This document shows positions 13,901 through 24,556 of a DNA stretch of 64,000 nucleotides, piece after piece. The stretch lies in NCBI GenBank assembly GCA_963457665.1, contig OY735227.1:52203344-52267343 (forward strand). Direction: 5' to 3'. Under the pieces are notes generated by a model. The model saw nothing but the letters and a program-made list of their open reading frames with translations, was not told the DNA's origin and did no database searches. The position numbers and the translations under genes were made by a program. Source of the stretch: Thysanoteuthis rhombus. Lineage: Eukaryota > Mollusca > Cephalopoda > Oegopsida > Thysanoteuthidae. The stretch's first letter is position 1; each line of letters opens with the position of its first letter.

Positions 13901-16900
13901 AGAACTTTTGGTATCATCAATACTAGCCGAAACCCTACTCAACAGGCAGATTTTCAGTTAGTTCCTGAGGATGGCCAAGATAATGTAAACAATTGTTACA
14001 CAGTAAATAAAAATAAAGAAAAAACAGATATAATTTTTTTGAGTACACCTGACAGAATCAAAGATATCTTTTTGAAAAAAGATAGCGTTAAAAGTTATAG
14101 TAAGCAGAACGAAGGTTCAACAGGCCTGGCAATCCAGAAGTGGGTCTTACAATTGCCTGTGTGTACGTAACTATGCATCATTGTCGATGAGGGTATAAGC
14201 GAAGTACGACGACACTTACTATTCTACCGTGACACTGAAATGAAATCTATAAATGTTTACTAAGCTTAACTCAGCATGACACGGTGCAAAATAAGAGTGA
14301 ACAAAAATGATGATTGATCATTGTTGGGTTGGCCTCCTTAGAAAAAAAATCAACATTCAAAAATCCTGGATTTCAACTGGCTGAATATCGACTATTGGTG
14401 CTAGTAGAAAAATACACAATTATCTCATTCACTATTCCGTCCCTTGAACATGGCACAAAGACATAGCAGTACGGCACCTAATGAAAATCAAACACAATAC
14501 ACTAATCATGGCGCTAAGGTAAGCGTTCAATTTGATACATGCAGATAATTGCTAAGCTCAGTTCAATACGACAGTTAATCAAATTGGGTTAAAAGATTGT
14601 GTTGCAGCAGCTTTTCCGGTCGGGGGACGTGCCTGCCTGGAAAAAGAGCATCTGAAATCCTGGATCGAAAACCAATCAGTGGCACCGGTCGGAAATATTC
14701 ACACTCCACAAAGCTAACCGATTAACAAGTAAGCTTTGTCTGGTAGAAAGCCATACCAGTAGTGGGACATCCAGGAAAAGATCGAACTCACCACATTGTG
14801 GTTTATGAGACGAATTTGCTAAACATCGCTGTGCGTCAAGTTTTAGACGTATGTACACAGGAGTATTCAGAATCAACATTACCAGGTTTAGTCTGGCACA
14901 AGGCTGCAAATGAGATCATGAATTGAGGATCGGACTCACTAGAGAAGCAATGGTCTGTTAAATGAGCTAATCAGGCATTCATGCCCGGTGAGGCGTTAAA
15001 GTATGACCTCTGAGAGGAATTTTATCAATGTTTCTCTCGATCTCTCTTTCCTGTCATCCTGTTTTCTACGATTTCATGCCAACATATTTCAGATGCAAGG
15101 ATATTGCTGGTTTCTCTCTTCGGACCCCATGCCTGGGTACAATGCACTCCCTCTGATATCGCCTGAATCCAACGTCTCTTTCGTGTCGTTAATTCGCCAC
15201 CCATTTTTATACAAAGGAACCTTCTGTTCAGTCCTGTGGATACTTGTCAATCCTAGTCTAATTGCTATCTTTTTGTAGGGACAGGGGTAAAAAAAAAGGA
15301 TTGGCAAAAACTATTCGGGCGTAACTGAAGTGTTTATCCCTCCCCCAATCAGTCCACAAAAGTGAAGCAACAATCTGGATTTCAATGCTTGTAGAGATGA
15401 TTCATGAGTCACATGGGGGAAGCGGGTAAGAAAAAAAATTGCGCTTGGGGTAGATACAAAAGAAGATATCGCCAACACCATGACCTATGCAAAGCCTTCA
15501 ACCCAGACAGACAGTGAATGAGAGCTTTTGCTCTCACTCTTTCGAAGAGCCCTTCGTCCCAGCATCCCCCTCCTGCTACTTAAAATATCCATCAAAAAGG
15601 TTATAGAGTACAACAGCCAAAATGTTGTGTTCAAAAGAACACCCAATTTAAGGAAAACAATCCAAAAATATCCAAGTATATTAAGTCCAGCTTACTACGG
15701 CACACAGTTTAATAACAGGTAGTTGGCAAATGCACGACTCCCTGGGCTACCACTAGTTTCTTAGAAATAAGCCATTTTGGACGGATCCAAAAAAAAAATT
15801 GCATCGTTGATACAGTTGTTTAGCTACATTAACAAATCCAAAATCGAATTTATGAGCATAATGATACATCGAATGCAAAGTGTGGCAAGAATTGATTCAC
15901 TGTCATGAATTATATATTTCTATATATAGGTATGGTCAAAGGAAGGGGTATATCACACCAAGCCATGCACACTGGATCAACTGAAGGAGTGCATTTAACA
16001 TGTTATGGCCAACATACTCGTCTATCGTTTGGTCCAATGTCAAACAAGTTTGACTACAATCGACCAATAGATTATCCAAGAGAACTGATTTGATAATTGT
16101 GATATCAAGCATTTTTTCAGATCGTTTCACTTCTTGCACTGTGGTTTCAGAGTAGGGATGATTTAAAAAAAAGGGGGGCTAAAGATTTATGAATATACGG
16201 CATTTCTACAAATATTATACAATAGCTAATCTCACAAAATGTTGGTGGGGCCCCTCAAAGTGTCCAGCAGCTTCGTTGTTCATTTCACATCAATATTGGT
16301 TTGTTCATACACAAAGTGTTTTTTTTTTGTTGATGCATAAAAAAAGAGTTTTGGGTTTGTTTTTAATATATAAACATGAGTGCGCATGATAAGTGCCCAA
16401 CGCACCACTTTTTGCGAAAATACATTTATGCTGGATTACACTATTCCAATCCTTCCCAGTTTATTTGTGATCATAATCGAGCCAGTTACCTGCGAGGGAC
16501 TAGGAACGCTGTGATAAGTTGGCGGTCGGTGTCTCAGTCGTTCAGGGAACGAGTCCTTAACGTCAATATTCCAACATATGGGTAAGTACAAGTTTACCCA
16601 GCTATCCAAGAGTAGAACCTTCTTATAGGAGCCTTTCATCAGTCTGAATGGCGTGAAGCAGAAAAAAAAAAAGAATTTATGAGGGGAAATCTTTGAGCGA
16701 TCCCAGACCAAAAATACTGTCATGATAGGCTGAGTTGTCAGAGGTTGGATGATGGGAAGCACTGGGGTGTTAGTCAGATCTTTTCAAAGCAGTTCTTTTG
16801 TAACTGTGCAAAAACGGCTCAAAATCTGAGTTATATATTTGGTAAATATAGCTATTTTTCACATGGTTGTATGTCCCTTTTCGTTAGATCTGATTTGAGA

Positions 16901-19900
16901 TGTGTTATTGTAGACTGCCCACCTTGTCAATGGTGAAAATACAGATAAGCCTTTTTTCTTTTTTTTTTTTCTTTTTTTTTCAAAACTTGTCTTTTTACTG
17001 AACCAGAAGTGAAATCCTGACACTTGCTAAGTTTTAGTTTGATACAAGATTACAGTATTTGATCACACAGAGAGGATCGTACTCACTATAGAAATGACTT
17101 TCTGAGAAACAAGCTCGCTAAGGTAAGTAAGCAAGTCTGCAAGTACAGGTGTCTCCTGATTTTCGAAAGTTCATTTACATCACTTCTACAAAAGACCTAC
17201 ATTAGTAAAGGTTCCCCCACCATCTGAAATGGCCAAAAGCAAATAGTTACCATCAATATATGGAGAAAATTTCTGATCGTTTCCAGATAAAATTAACCTT
17301 TATGCGTTTGTCTTGATGTCAAAAGTTGAGTTTCGTTTGATGTGGAGGGTTTCGAAAGTATACTTGGTTGCTAAACTCACGCATTTCTCTTTCATGCAGA
17401 TCTTCGTCCTTACCCTATGTGCCCTTCCAAAATCAAAATCACATTTTTTTGCGTTCATCGTCGCACTATCAGTCGTTGGGGAAATCTCGTGCAAGTAACT
17501 TTTTTTTCTGTTTGGGAACGCTGGGGAATTTTTCTAGTATGAATCAATGGAAATTGCTCATTTGCTTCACGCCATTTAAGCGTACGAAAGGTTTCATGGG
17601 AGTGCTATACTTCAGATAGGGAAAAACTTGTAGTACATATCAGGGAGGGCATTGTAACATTCTTGAAAGGATGAATTTCTTGGTTTTCGATTTCATGATA
17701 TGAAAAAATGGGATTATTATTTTAATGCAATTGATCGAATGTAACAGAGTCGGCATAATGATTTCGATGAATCGAGTTCGAAAACATAGTCGAGGCAATT
17801 CACTTTGCAGCACCACTCTTGAGAGGGGCAGGAATCCGCTTATTCATTCGATCAGTCACATTATCGAATAATCTTGTCAAAAAATACCTCGTCACTTGCA
17901 TGCCACGATAGTTGGAGTAGGGAGGGGATGAGCAATCACTTGGACAAACTACTCTAGCATAACTAAACAACCTGCTCAGGTAGTAACAGCAAAGAGCTGT
18001 TTTGCTGGCTATCAACCGTGAGAAACATTTAATCATTGGATGTAGTTAAAACTATCTGTTATTAAACAGTGCAAAAACAGTGAAAATTCCGGAATGTTCC
18101 GAGTTTTGCCGAAGGATTTTTGAAAAGTAATTTCAACCAGATCATCCCTCGAAAAATGGCTTACACTTGATAGCGATAGATAGAATATTTTTGCTACTTT
18201 AGAATGCCTAAATGATGAAATACAGGTCAATAGAAAACATGACATAACTACCGTCTTTTGTCGGCATGCCATTTTGGTAGTGATCAATTAGAAAATTGAA
18301 AAAAGGGGTGATCAATGAATAAGTTATTTCTCTCACCCGTTGCCGGATTACTAGAAGTAGTGAATTTTCAAAAATTAAGCATACATGCAGGCAGGTACAA
18401 ACTAAGGACTAATTTAGCGTAAACTTATATTGCAAATTGCATCCTCCTACATTACGTACGTACGTACATACATACATACATAACGTACGTACATACATAC
18501 ATACATACATAACGTACGTACATACATACATACATACATACATACATAACGTACGTACATGCATACATACATAACGTACGTATATACATACATACATAAC
18601 GTACGTACATACATACATACATAACGTACGTACATACATACATACATAACGTACGTACATACATACATACATAACGTACGTACATACATACATACATACA
18701 TACATACATACATACATACATTATGTTGCCAGATCAACTTGAAAAATGAAGACCTATTTTGACAGTTTTTTGAAGACAGTTTCTAATATGCTAGCAGGTG
18801 TATGTAAAATTGTAAACGAGTAAGCCACGTCGTCACATTAATACGATAAACTGAGGAAATTGTTTTGTTGATTCTGAAGAGAAGTATTGTTATATCTAAT
18901 TTCTGACTACTTTTAAGAAATCTACTTTTCGCACTGAACCACGAAGTTTTACATTTTACAATCGTTAAGTAAGCAGCATAGATTCGGGAAAAAACTACCT
19001 CTTAACAAGAGTATTTTAACCTTTCTAGTTTTTACGAAAATATAAACACATTGGACCGGAACGCATTTTTCTTATTGATCCTGTTTCCTCAAGGATATCT
19101 TTTTTTGAAGTCATTTATAACATCTGCGTAAACAATTTTGTTATTTGAATTAAACACACTGATCCCTCTGCTGACTCTTGCATAAACATAAAATCACCGT
19201 CGTCAACAAAATCGACCAGACCTTAATCTTAGATATAAGCTCAACTTCGACTGTTTCCGTTCATTCCCAGATTTATTTTAACGCTTGACAAATCAAGTAG
19301 AAGAGGTTTTCAAATTTGCTAAGACTTCGAATTTTGCGTTTTTTAGAGCATTTTCCAGAGTTGATGTAATACAGAATGTTACTCGGAATTAAAGTCTCCT
19401 CAAAATGACGTTGATTTTATTAAAATAGGTTGAGTTTTACGAAAGTTATTTTAAAATCGAAATCGTCACTTCAATCCGGCGCAGTGCTATTGTGCCTGAT
19501 CTATACAATTGTTTTAGATATATTCACACATCTCAATAAGACTCTTTTTGGTTGGTCGGTTCTAGTCACGTTGATCAACAGAAAGAGAAAGGAAGGGAAA
19601 GGAGATGTTATTAAAAGAATATCTATTCCGATCATTTTTTACCAGCTACGACGATGTTACAATAGAATGTACTAGGACCACATTTTTGTAACCTACAAAA
19701 AAAAAAAAAAAAAGAAAAAAAAATGGCGAAAACCGACAAAAATGACCACTTACGATCCTTTCAGATACTAGCAGAATATTTTTAGTTCACAATATTTTAC
19801 AAGTATGAGAATCAAATGACCCGAAGAAAGACTACTGGCTCTTTTTCCTCCTGCTACAACTATCGTGGTGGACATACCTTTGAACCTATAGTTCTTTTTT

Positions 19901-20057
19901 GTCAACGTTTTAGGTTAGTTCAAGCATAAATGGCTGACCCTTAAAAGATTTGTTGATTTAGAAAAAAAGGTCAAGGCTTACGGATGGATCAGCTCTTACC
20001 TGTAACACATGCAACGAAGGTGACAAAAAGCAGACTGCAAAGAATTATATAATTCAT
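1370..20057 (-). CDS. PTGS: Prostaglandin G/H synthase (cyclooxygenase), complete, nine coding exons
   Basis: Heme bis-oxygenase/peroxidase that converts arachidonate to PGG2 and then PGH2, anchored in the lumenal leaflet of the ER or nuclear envelope. Coding exons on the minus strand are 20057-20000, 13776-13657, 12567-12424, 10622-10479, 9852-9677, 8347-8264, 7413-7167, 4125-3694 and 1812-1370. They sum to 1,848 nt (615 aa plus stop), with GT/AG at every intron. Domain order: signal peptide 1-19; EGF-like 21-59 with seven Cys (C24, C25, C29, C35, C45, C47, C57); membrane-binding helices about 61-108; peroxidase/cyclooxygenase domain to about 570. Visible residues, with ovine COX-1 equivalents in brackets: R109 (R120), C148 (C159), Q191 and H195 (Q203, distal H207), Y335 (Y348), Y342 (Y355), Y372 (Y385), W374, H375 (proximal H388), I509 (I523), E510 (E524), S516 (S530). 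N133-T-S matches the conserved N144 glycosite. No frameshift or missing catalytic residue. COX-1 versus COX-2 cannot be assigned; an invertebrate single-type COX is likely. Confidence 0.96.
1813..3693 (-). other. COX intron 9
   Basis: 1.88 kb. It holds the GA tract and, near 2310-2370, a tRNA-like B-box text on the minus strand (GTGTGAGTTCAATTCTCAC), a probable SINE remnant; a tRNA-like stretch also occurs at 2450-2520. Nothing else recognised. Confidence 0.6.
1853..1934. repeat. (GA)n microsatellite in the last COX intron
   Basis: Nearly pure GA dinucleotides with one short interruption, about 40 bp upstream of the exon 10 acceptor on the minus strand (where it reads CT-rich). A TA tract at 1825-1840 lies between the two. 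Confidence 0.95.
3694..4125 (-). CDS. PTGS: COX exon 9: catalytic Tyr and proximal heme His
   Basis: 432 nt, residues 325-469, acceptor attttag, donor GTGAGT in phase 1. It encodes [11 protein letters not shown] (Y335, Y342) and [15 protein letters not shown], holding the cyclooxygenase Tyr (Y372), W374 and the proximal heme ligand H375. An NGS sequon (N385) lies near the conserved glycosylation region. This single exon spans what are two exons (287 and 148 nt from memory) in vertebrate PTGS genes. Confidence 0.96.
4385..5978 (+). mobile_element. Penelope-like element, 5'-truncated, with inverted ends (in COX intron)
   Basis: Decayed copy. A GIY-YIG endonuclease region is readable near 4985-5220: paired Cys spacing in [18 protein letters not shown], then VYQAE and [10 protein letters not shown] later [12 protein letters not shown] (near 5294-5330) matches the C-terminal Cys block of Penelope-like endonucleases. 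Terminal sequence 4389-4480 is an imperfect reverse complement of 5882-5975 (shared tail GGCTTCTTCGGG-type core). Most of the reverse transcriptase is missing and stops are frequent. It is a close relative of the copy at 36.6-38.65 kb. Confidence 0.7.
5979..7166 (-). other. Remainder of COX intron 8
   Basis: Right of the Penelope-like element. A tRNA-like stretch at 6125-6235 and an AT-rich background; a possible repeat near 6515-6600 (ATTGGAGGAATCC...GCCTAGGGTGC). No coding signal. Confidence 0.45.
7167..7413 (-). CDS. PTGS: COX exon 8
   Basis: 247 nt, residues 243-325, acceptor ttctcatcag, donor GTAAAG in phase 1. It contains [17 protein letters not shown] and [19 protein letters not shown], hallmark COX strings. 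The length equals the vertebrate exon of the same position as I remember it. Confidence 0.96.
7414..8263 (-). repeat. COX intron 7 with SINE remnants
   Basis: 7795-7850 contains the signature GGCACAAGGCTGCAATAATGG shared (as CACAAGGC...) with repeats at 14.9, 25.5, 35.0 and 63.8 kb. At 7870-7965 a tRNA-like B-box, GTGTTCGAATCTCGGC, is visible on the plus strand. AT-rich otherwise. Confidence 0.45.
8264..8347 (-). CDS. PTGS: COX exon 7
   Basis: 84 nt, residues 215-242, phase 0 at both ends, acceptor ttttttcttcag and donor GTAAGAT. It reads [14 protein letters not shown] then [14 protein letters not shown], aligning to the HGVDLGHIYG-RLFKDGKL part of COX. It is too short for ordinary ORF listing and was found by frame and splice signals between its neighbours. 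Confidence 0.94.
8348..9676 (-). other. COX intron 6
   Basis: A tRNA-like SINE head on the plus strand at 8515-8600 (TAGCTCAATTGTCTGAGTG as A-box region, GTTAGAATCTCACC as B-box). The rest is unrecognised AT-rich sequence. Confidence 0.45.
9677..9852 (-). CDS. PTGS: COX exon 6: distal heme pocket
   Basis: 176 nt, residues 156-214. Acceptor ...tattttaag and donor GTAAGTG. It encodes [15 protein letters not shown], holding Q191 and H195, the peroxidase-site Gln and distal His. The exon ends in phase 0 after NHG. The vertebrate counterpart is, from memory, slightly longer (182 nt), so this exon carries a two-codon deletion relative to it. Confidence 0.95.
10479..10622 (-). CDS. PTGS: COX exon 5: channel mouth arginine and start of catalytic domain
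   Basis: 144 nt, residues 108-156. Acceptor ttccatttcag, donor GTAAGTT. R109 opens the exon and matches Arg120, which binds the fatty-acid carboxylate. It also carries the NTSQYTR glycosite at N133 and PKNCPTPMG with C148, the partner of the EGF Cys. Confidence 0.95.
10623..12423 (-). other. COX intron 4 with a perfect hairpin
   Basis: 1.8 kb. A 10-bp perfect hairpin, CATCGAGACG (11667-11676) and CGTCTCGATG (11686-11695) with a 9-base loop, sits in a GC-richer island (11640-11940) that looks like an inserted repeat. No reading frame is convincing. Confidence 0.5.
12424..12567 (-). CDS. PTGS: COX exon 4: membrane-binding domain
   Basis: 144 nt, residues 60-108, phase 1 at both ends. Acceptor ttcttcaccag, donor GTAAG. 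The text contains [20 protein letters not shown] and later hydrophobic turns, matching the amphipathic helices that hold COX in one membrane leaflet. The first base of codon 108 (Ser) is the last base of this exon, immediately before R109. Confidence 0.93.
12568..13656 (-). other. COX intron 3
   Basis: Contains a poly-A tract (about 12976-12999) and a purine-rich stretch (13180-13345) of GAGAG and GAAA units. On the minus strand the latter is pyrimidine-rich. No coding signal. Confidence 0.6.
13657..13776 (-). CDS. PTGS: COX exon 3: EGF-like module
   Basis: 120 nt, residues 20-60. Acceptor ...aaattcag before 13776 and donor GTAAGT after 13657, both phase 1. All seven Cys of the COX EGF module are present; in the ovine enzyme the second of the adjacent Cys (C25 here) corresponds to the residue that pairs with C159 (C148 here, exon 5). 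The [13 protein letters not shown] ending is the usual COX form. Confidence 0.95.
14590..14990 (-). repeat. tRNA-derived SINE copies in COX intron 2
   Basis: At 14985-14880 on the minus strand: TTAGCTCATTTAACAGACC (A-box region), GAGTCCGATCCTC (B-box), then GCCTTGTGCCAGACTAAACC. The same layout recurs at 17.0, 25.5, 35.0 and 63.8 kb. A second related copy lies at 14850-14740 (GAGTTCGATCTTTTCC). Confidence 0.6.
17020..17130 (-). repeat. tRNA-derived SINE copy
   Basis: Minus strand: TTAGCGAGCTTG..., GTGAGTACGATCCTCTC (B-box), GATCAAATACTG, then CTTGTATCAAACTAAAACTT. The body aligns with the copy at 14.9 kb over about 90 bp. Confidence 0.6.
17131..18452. other. Intron 2 sequence without recognised features
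   Basis: Two stretches resemble each other (16590-16740 and 17150-17290, both near ATCC/TTTC AGACC-type text with GGCGTGAAGC/GGCCAAAAGC), suggesting an old repeat. No gene signal. Confidence 0.35.
18453..18721. repeat. 25-bp tandem repeat made of ACGT/ACAT tetramers
   Basis: Nine consecutive blocks, most of the form A + (ACGT)2 + (ACAT)4 (25 bp), with three longer blocks of extra ACAT. Because 25 is not a multiple of 4, each boundary adds one A and resets the tetramer phase. It lies in COX intron 2. All three minus-strand frames are open (Met-Tyr-Val-Cys repeats), a consequence of the repeat and not evidence for a protein. Confidence 0.95.
18722..19980. other. Intron 2 sequence near exon 2
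   Basis: AT-rich, poly-A tract near 19697-19722. No frame, RNA or repeat recognised with confidence. Confidence 0.5.
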
Positions 20058-20072
20058 ATCTCTCCGAACTAT
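20000..20072 (-). CDS. PTGS: COX exon 2: end of 5' UTR, start codon and signal peptide
   Basis: A tttttacag acceptor precedes 20072, followed by 15 nt of 5' UTR and an ATG at 20057-20055. The 19 codons to 20000 read [19 protein letters not shown], a short hydrophobic signal peptide with small residues before the likely cleavage site. The exon ends on one base of codon 20 and is followed by GTAAGAG. This ATG is chosen because it is the only one in frame with the EGF exon and it begins a signal peptide, as in all COX enzymes. The acceptor just upstream means the transcription start lies in a separate, earlier exon. Confidence 0.9.
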
Positions 20073-20659
20073 CTGTAAAAATAAAACAAAAATTGGCAGA
20101 GGTCAGGACAATTGAAATGTGAGAATAAATTAATGATAAGACTCGACATCATGGTCGGTTACTGAACAACCGTAGTGTTAGAATTCATGTGATATAAAAA
20201 AATCCATCGAGGAGTAAATTATATCTATGGCATCATTGGCTTTATCCACTGGAAAACGTCTTCACTAGAGTAGAAAACCTCGAAAACATCAAGATTCTTC
20301 TTTATTATTAACTATATCCGTCAAAATAGAGCCCAAATAAGATTGAAAGAGATTTTTACCGGATTAAACATTTTTCTAAATATTCAGAGAGGATCTAGTG
20401 ATCAAGTCTTTACACGAAAACAGTGAGACTAGGAGCGCTGGAACACACACGCACACACTCATACGTATTAAAATGGATAGGAACCATCACGGTCTTTGAT
20501 GGCTACGATAGTTCAAAGAAATATTTTGGACGGGGAATAGCCTCCAATTTTAATTTTTCAGGAAACTAAGTGAAAGTTTTTGATACCAGGATATTAAGTG
20601 CATTGGGCAATATATATCATCAATATCTTTAGAAAATACAACACTGGTAATGCGAAGGC

Positions 20660-20860
20660 CTGATTGCTATCGCGTAGAAAGAAACGAAAAAGACTGAAAA
20701 TAAACGAAGTGAGAATTTTGTGCTGAAGGGAGTTATTTGGCATTTGTATTACCAGCGGGGTGTTTAGCACAATGGTTAATCCTAACTTATTACACGGGCT
20801 CGAATCCTAAGTGCTGGTCTCAAACACGCATCAGTATAATTCTCTTTCTTTGTTAGAGAG
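20660..20860 (+). repeat. SINE family B, copy 1 (tRNA-like block with leader)
   Basis: GAAAGAAACGAAAAAGACTG ... GAGTTATTTGGCATTTG ... GTGTTTAGCACAATGGTTAATCC (A-box region) ... GGGCTCGAATCC (B-box). Aligns to 44215-44400 and to the reverse complement of 56440-56590. An unusual feature is about 90 bp of conserved leader before the tRNA-like part. Confidence 0.6.
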
Positions 20861-22365
20861 GAAAAAAAAATTCAACAGGGGCTTTTTATCTACAATTCAA
20901 CTATGATAATGGACTAGGAACTTACGAATCAGACATTTTACGGAGTGGTAGCTAATATGAATTATTACATTTTCTGACACTTTCAACGAGTGCGTATCCA
21001 GCCGGGCGTGTAAAAACATGTTCGTACTTGGGGGTAAACACGCCAAACCCTGTTTTAGATATGGTGCAAGTATAAGATAATTTATGCAAGTCGTACTTCC
21101 GTAAAAATAGCGGAAAGTGATTGCTCAGTTGTGCATTACAGTGACGGTGTACATGCCCCACCTCGTAAAATCTTTAGATTAAAATAAAAACATTTCCAAA
21201 TGGTTTGAAAGTCTGATAGATTGAAAGTACCTAAAATTGAAAGAAAAATTTTTGCACCGAAGAATAATCGTTGCCAGCACAACTATCTTAACCACTAAGC
21301 AGGCCTTGTCCACTAAATCTAGATTTGGGCTGAAATTTGAGACCTTTGCCTTATTGTTGTAGACATTGTCATCGGAATTACAATATCTCAGCAGCAATAG
21401 CGTGTGAACGAATAGTCACGGCCATATATCACTTCTAAACAGTAATTGCCGCGACCCAAATACCTGGAAACGTGCCACTTAGGCAAAGTATAATAACCTA
21501 GACGACTGGAAATAATAAAATCTATTTAAAAGAGAAAACACAAAATATACTTACCATCGTTTTTTTTTTCTTGAATAAAGATTTTTCGCCTTTTCTCTTT
21601 TTCGTTTGGTAGTCTTCAGAAATCAGTTTTTGTTCTTATGTTTTTACTGGAAAAAACTAAAAATAAAGCACTCATTTATTCATGTGTTGAACTAATAACC
21701 CAATTAAAAGGTGATTGTTAGTTAAAAATCACTAGCCTTAAATGTTCAGTCGCTCATAAAAGTTGATAGAGCGAGAGTCACTGATGGTTTGGGAGCGTTA
21801 AGCGCAAGGTCCTTGAAATAGCAGGGCATATGCTACTTTTGCTACATACTTAATCCGGCGCTGATTGTGAATGTATTCACTTAGTCTAAATAAATTCACT
21901 TTGTTTCAAATATGGCTTTTAAAGAATTGAGAGATTTATCGGATGTGTTTGTAATTTAAAATCGAAGTTATGGAAAACCATTGCATTTACATTCAATTTA
22001 AGGAAATGCATTAACATGTCTTTTTCATGCTCTTTTTTCCAAACCTATATTAGAAAACGTACCTTATCGTAATTGAGAATTCATTTGACCGAAGTGAATT
22101 TTACATCGTTGATCTCTTTCAAGACTAACCTACAAATATGCTTAATGCCAGTTTTTTATTTTTCAATGGCTCAGGAAAAATTTTTCTCTTCATATTTTGA
22201 AGAACCAAAATGATGATGGGATACATTTGTCTCATTGACATTTATCCCAGGTCAGACGAAAAATTAATAACAAAAAACAAAAACAGAACAAGCGCCGTCA
22301 CGTAAATGTGCTTCTTGTTCATTTATGTTATACAAACTAGTTTCTGTGTGAATTCCATACTATGG

Positions 22366-22373
22366 TGACGTCA
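22366..22373. promoter_or_regulatory. Canonical CRE (TGACGTCA) in first COX intron
   Basis: Perfect CREB/ATF palindrome about 2.2 kb downstream of the likely start. In vertebrate COX-2 the CRE is in the promoter; here the only full CREs are in intron 1 and at 29668-29675. Could be chance (roughly one expected per 65 kb in random sequence, fewer at this AT content). Confidence 0.25.
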
Positions 22374-24535
22374 TTGCCATAATTAATTTGCATATTTGAT
22401 ATATCATACGGAAAAAAGAAATCAAAAATATTTTCTTAACTAATCATATTTCCAAACTATTTTATGGACGAAAAACTTACTTATATTACACACACTCGCG
22501 TGAAAATTCTTAAGTTCTTTTGATTATTTAAAAAGGGAAAGATAGAAAATCATCTGAGGAATGATAAGTAATTGTTTAATGACAACATAAGCACAACTCA
22601 ACAATAGTGTCCCGATTGGAATTCACTTTGACTGTCGTTTATTGTCTTGTGAATAAAGCTGTTACATAACTCTAAATTAATACATAAATCATATTTTATT
22701 GTTTTGAGTTCAAGTACGTTAAATCGTTTATTAAATTGTTTTCTGTGCTTCCTAGTTTTTAATCTTTAGTGCAAAAAAAATAAATAAATCTGTATTTAAA
22801 AAAAAAAAAAAGGTAAATAAATCACATATCTGTGTGACATCTACTGAACTCGAATCGGGAGCATCATCACTAAGTTGTGCCAATAAAAAAAATAATAGAT
22901 AAAAAATTAAAAAAAAGCTTCGTAAATCACTACATGAATAGGTTACTCTATCTTTCGTGACATTTACTACTAGTTTATAACAGCAGAGTGGGAGAGGCCT
23001 GCCCGGCTCGAAAATCATCACCACTTGAAATCCTGTTTTTTTACAACCACAGAAGACCGACATCGTCGTCTTTCGATTGGCTTTAAGCACTTATCTAACT
23101 AAAAGTTCTCATTTCAAGTACTATAGTGTATTCAAGGGGGAATATTCGGAATCTCCTGTAGACAAAATAGTGTTAATTTCGGGTAAATCAGTGAAATTTG
23201 GGCAAATCTGAGTAATATTTCGGGGCATACCGAGCCTTCAGCCACCTTAACCAAAGTGTTCCCATACGCCTATGTCCTGAGCTCAAAAATCTCTTGTTAT
23301 ACCACTGCTCGAGGAAAGGGTAGGGATAAAGGAACTGTCGTTGTGGGTTAGCCAAAGAGAATTTACATAGGCCAGAACAGAGGCGTGGCTAGGTGGGACT
23401 ATTGGGATGAGCCTATTTCGAAGCGTGCTACCCCTGACTAGTGGCAAAGGGTACTTTTTGGTGATGAACACTGATATTGAAAAAAGAATCAAAAGGGGGC
23501 GAAAATATTAGCATTTTAAAGAAGACTTATGAAATATTAAAACAGTTCAATTTCGAATATAGAATAAACATGAACATATTAATCTATTTACTATTTCTTA
23601 AAACAGTACCGTACTCAATAGTTTCGTAAGCGTTTTGGAGCAAAATTTGTACCACTACCTTTTTTTAATATATATATATATATCAAATTATTCAGTTCTG
23701 TGACTTGTAAGTACATAATATATTCTACATGCACATACACCAATACATGAACCATACATATATTTGACACGGATTACAATAATTCTACACGGGTAATTTG
23801 AAATGGGGGGGGGCGGCTATATTTTCCAATCTGGCCATGGTTTATTACCAGTTTCGCACGGGCCCATGGCTGGATTGAGCTAGTGCAGGGGGGGGGGGGT
23901 CACTACATCAAGAAAATTCAAAAACAAACGTTCTTAACTGGCAAAGTAATGATTTTTTTTTGTTTTCTGCACAACCGAATAATAGAACCAATTTGTTTGA
24001 AATTCCAATCATTTTCATCTTTGCTTAGCAGCTTTGACTTCTATTCCAAATGCCTTCGAGTTTGTGTCGCACATTTATTACATAAATACTACACTAGCCT
24101 TATTAATTCAAATAAAATAATAATTCCAATGAAAGGTGATAATTGGCTAAAAATTGTTTTTCTTAAATCATCCAGTCGTTCATAAAATGCAGTGAAGTAC
24201 TTTACAGCAAGTGCAGAATCACTGAATCGGAAGCGCTAGCTGGCAAGTATTTAGCGCGGGGCCCTTGAAATTGCGGATCCGGTGCTGCACGGGCCTGAAA
24301 GCACTCTCACACACATTGGAATCCCTACCGCTACTAAATTCCTTTCAGGTTACTGACTGATCCAGTTTACCAACTAACGTTTTCCTTGAAGTAACGAGAG
24401 AAATATGCGGCCAGTAAAAGACACCAACAAAGAAAACAAATGGACAAGTTGCAATTTTTTACATACTTGAAAATTTAAGCTGAAAAACAAGAGACCTGTG
24501 TGAATATCTTGGGTTTAAAATAACTTGTTACTTAC

Positions 24536-24556
24536 CGGGTCGGTGAGGTTTTGTTG
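24536..24556 (-). other. PTGS: Probable non-coding COX exon 1
   Basis: Inferred from a strong donor (CCCG|GTAAGT at 24536/24535) that lies about 20 nt downstream of a likely initiator (TCA near 24555) and 30 nt below a TATA box on the same strand. It would splice over 4.46 kb to the acceptor at 20072. The exon would be very short unless transcription starts further upstream. A rival donor (GATG|GTAAGTATA) lies at 21555/21554 and could define another 5' exon. Confidence 0.5.

Noticed and set aside
18409-18737. Three long minus-strand ORFs of Met-Tyr-Val-Cys repeats
   Set aside because: All three frames are open because of the tandem repeat; no start context or non-repeat domain.
1370-24556. 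Processed COX pseudogene or partial copy
   Set aside because: Introns, consensus splice sites, an unbroken 615-codon frame and intact catalytic residues all argue for a working gene.
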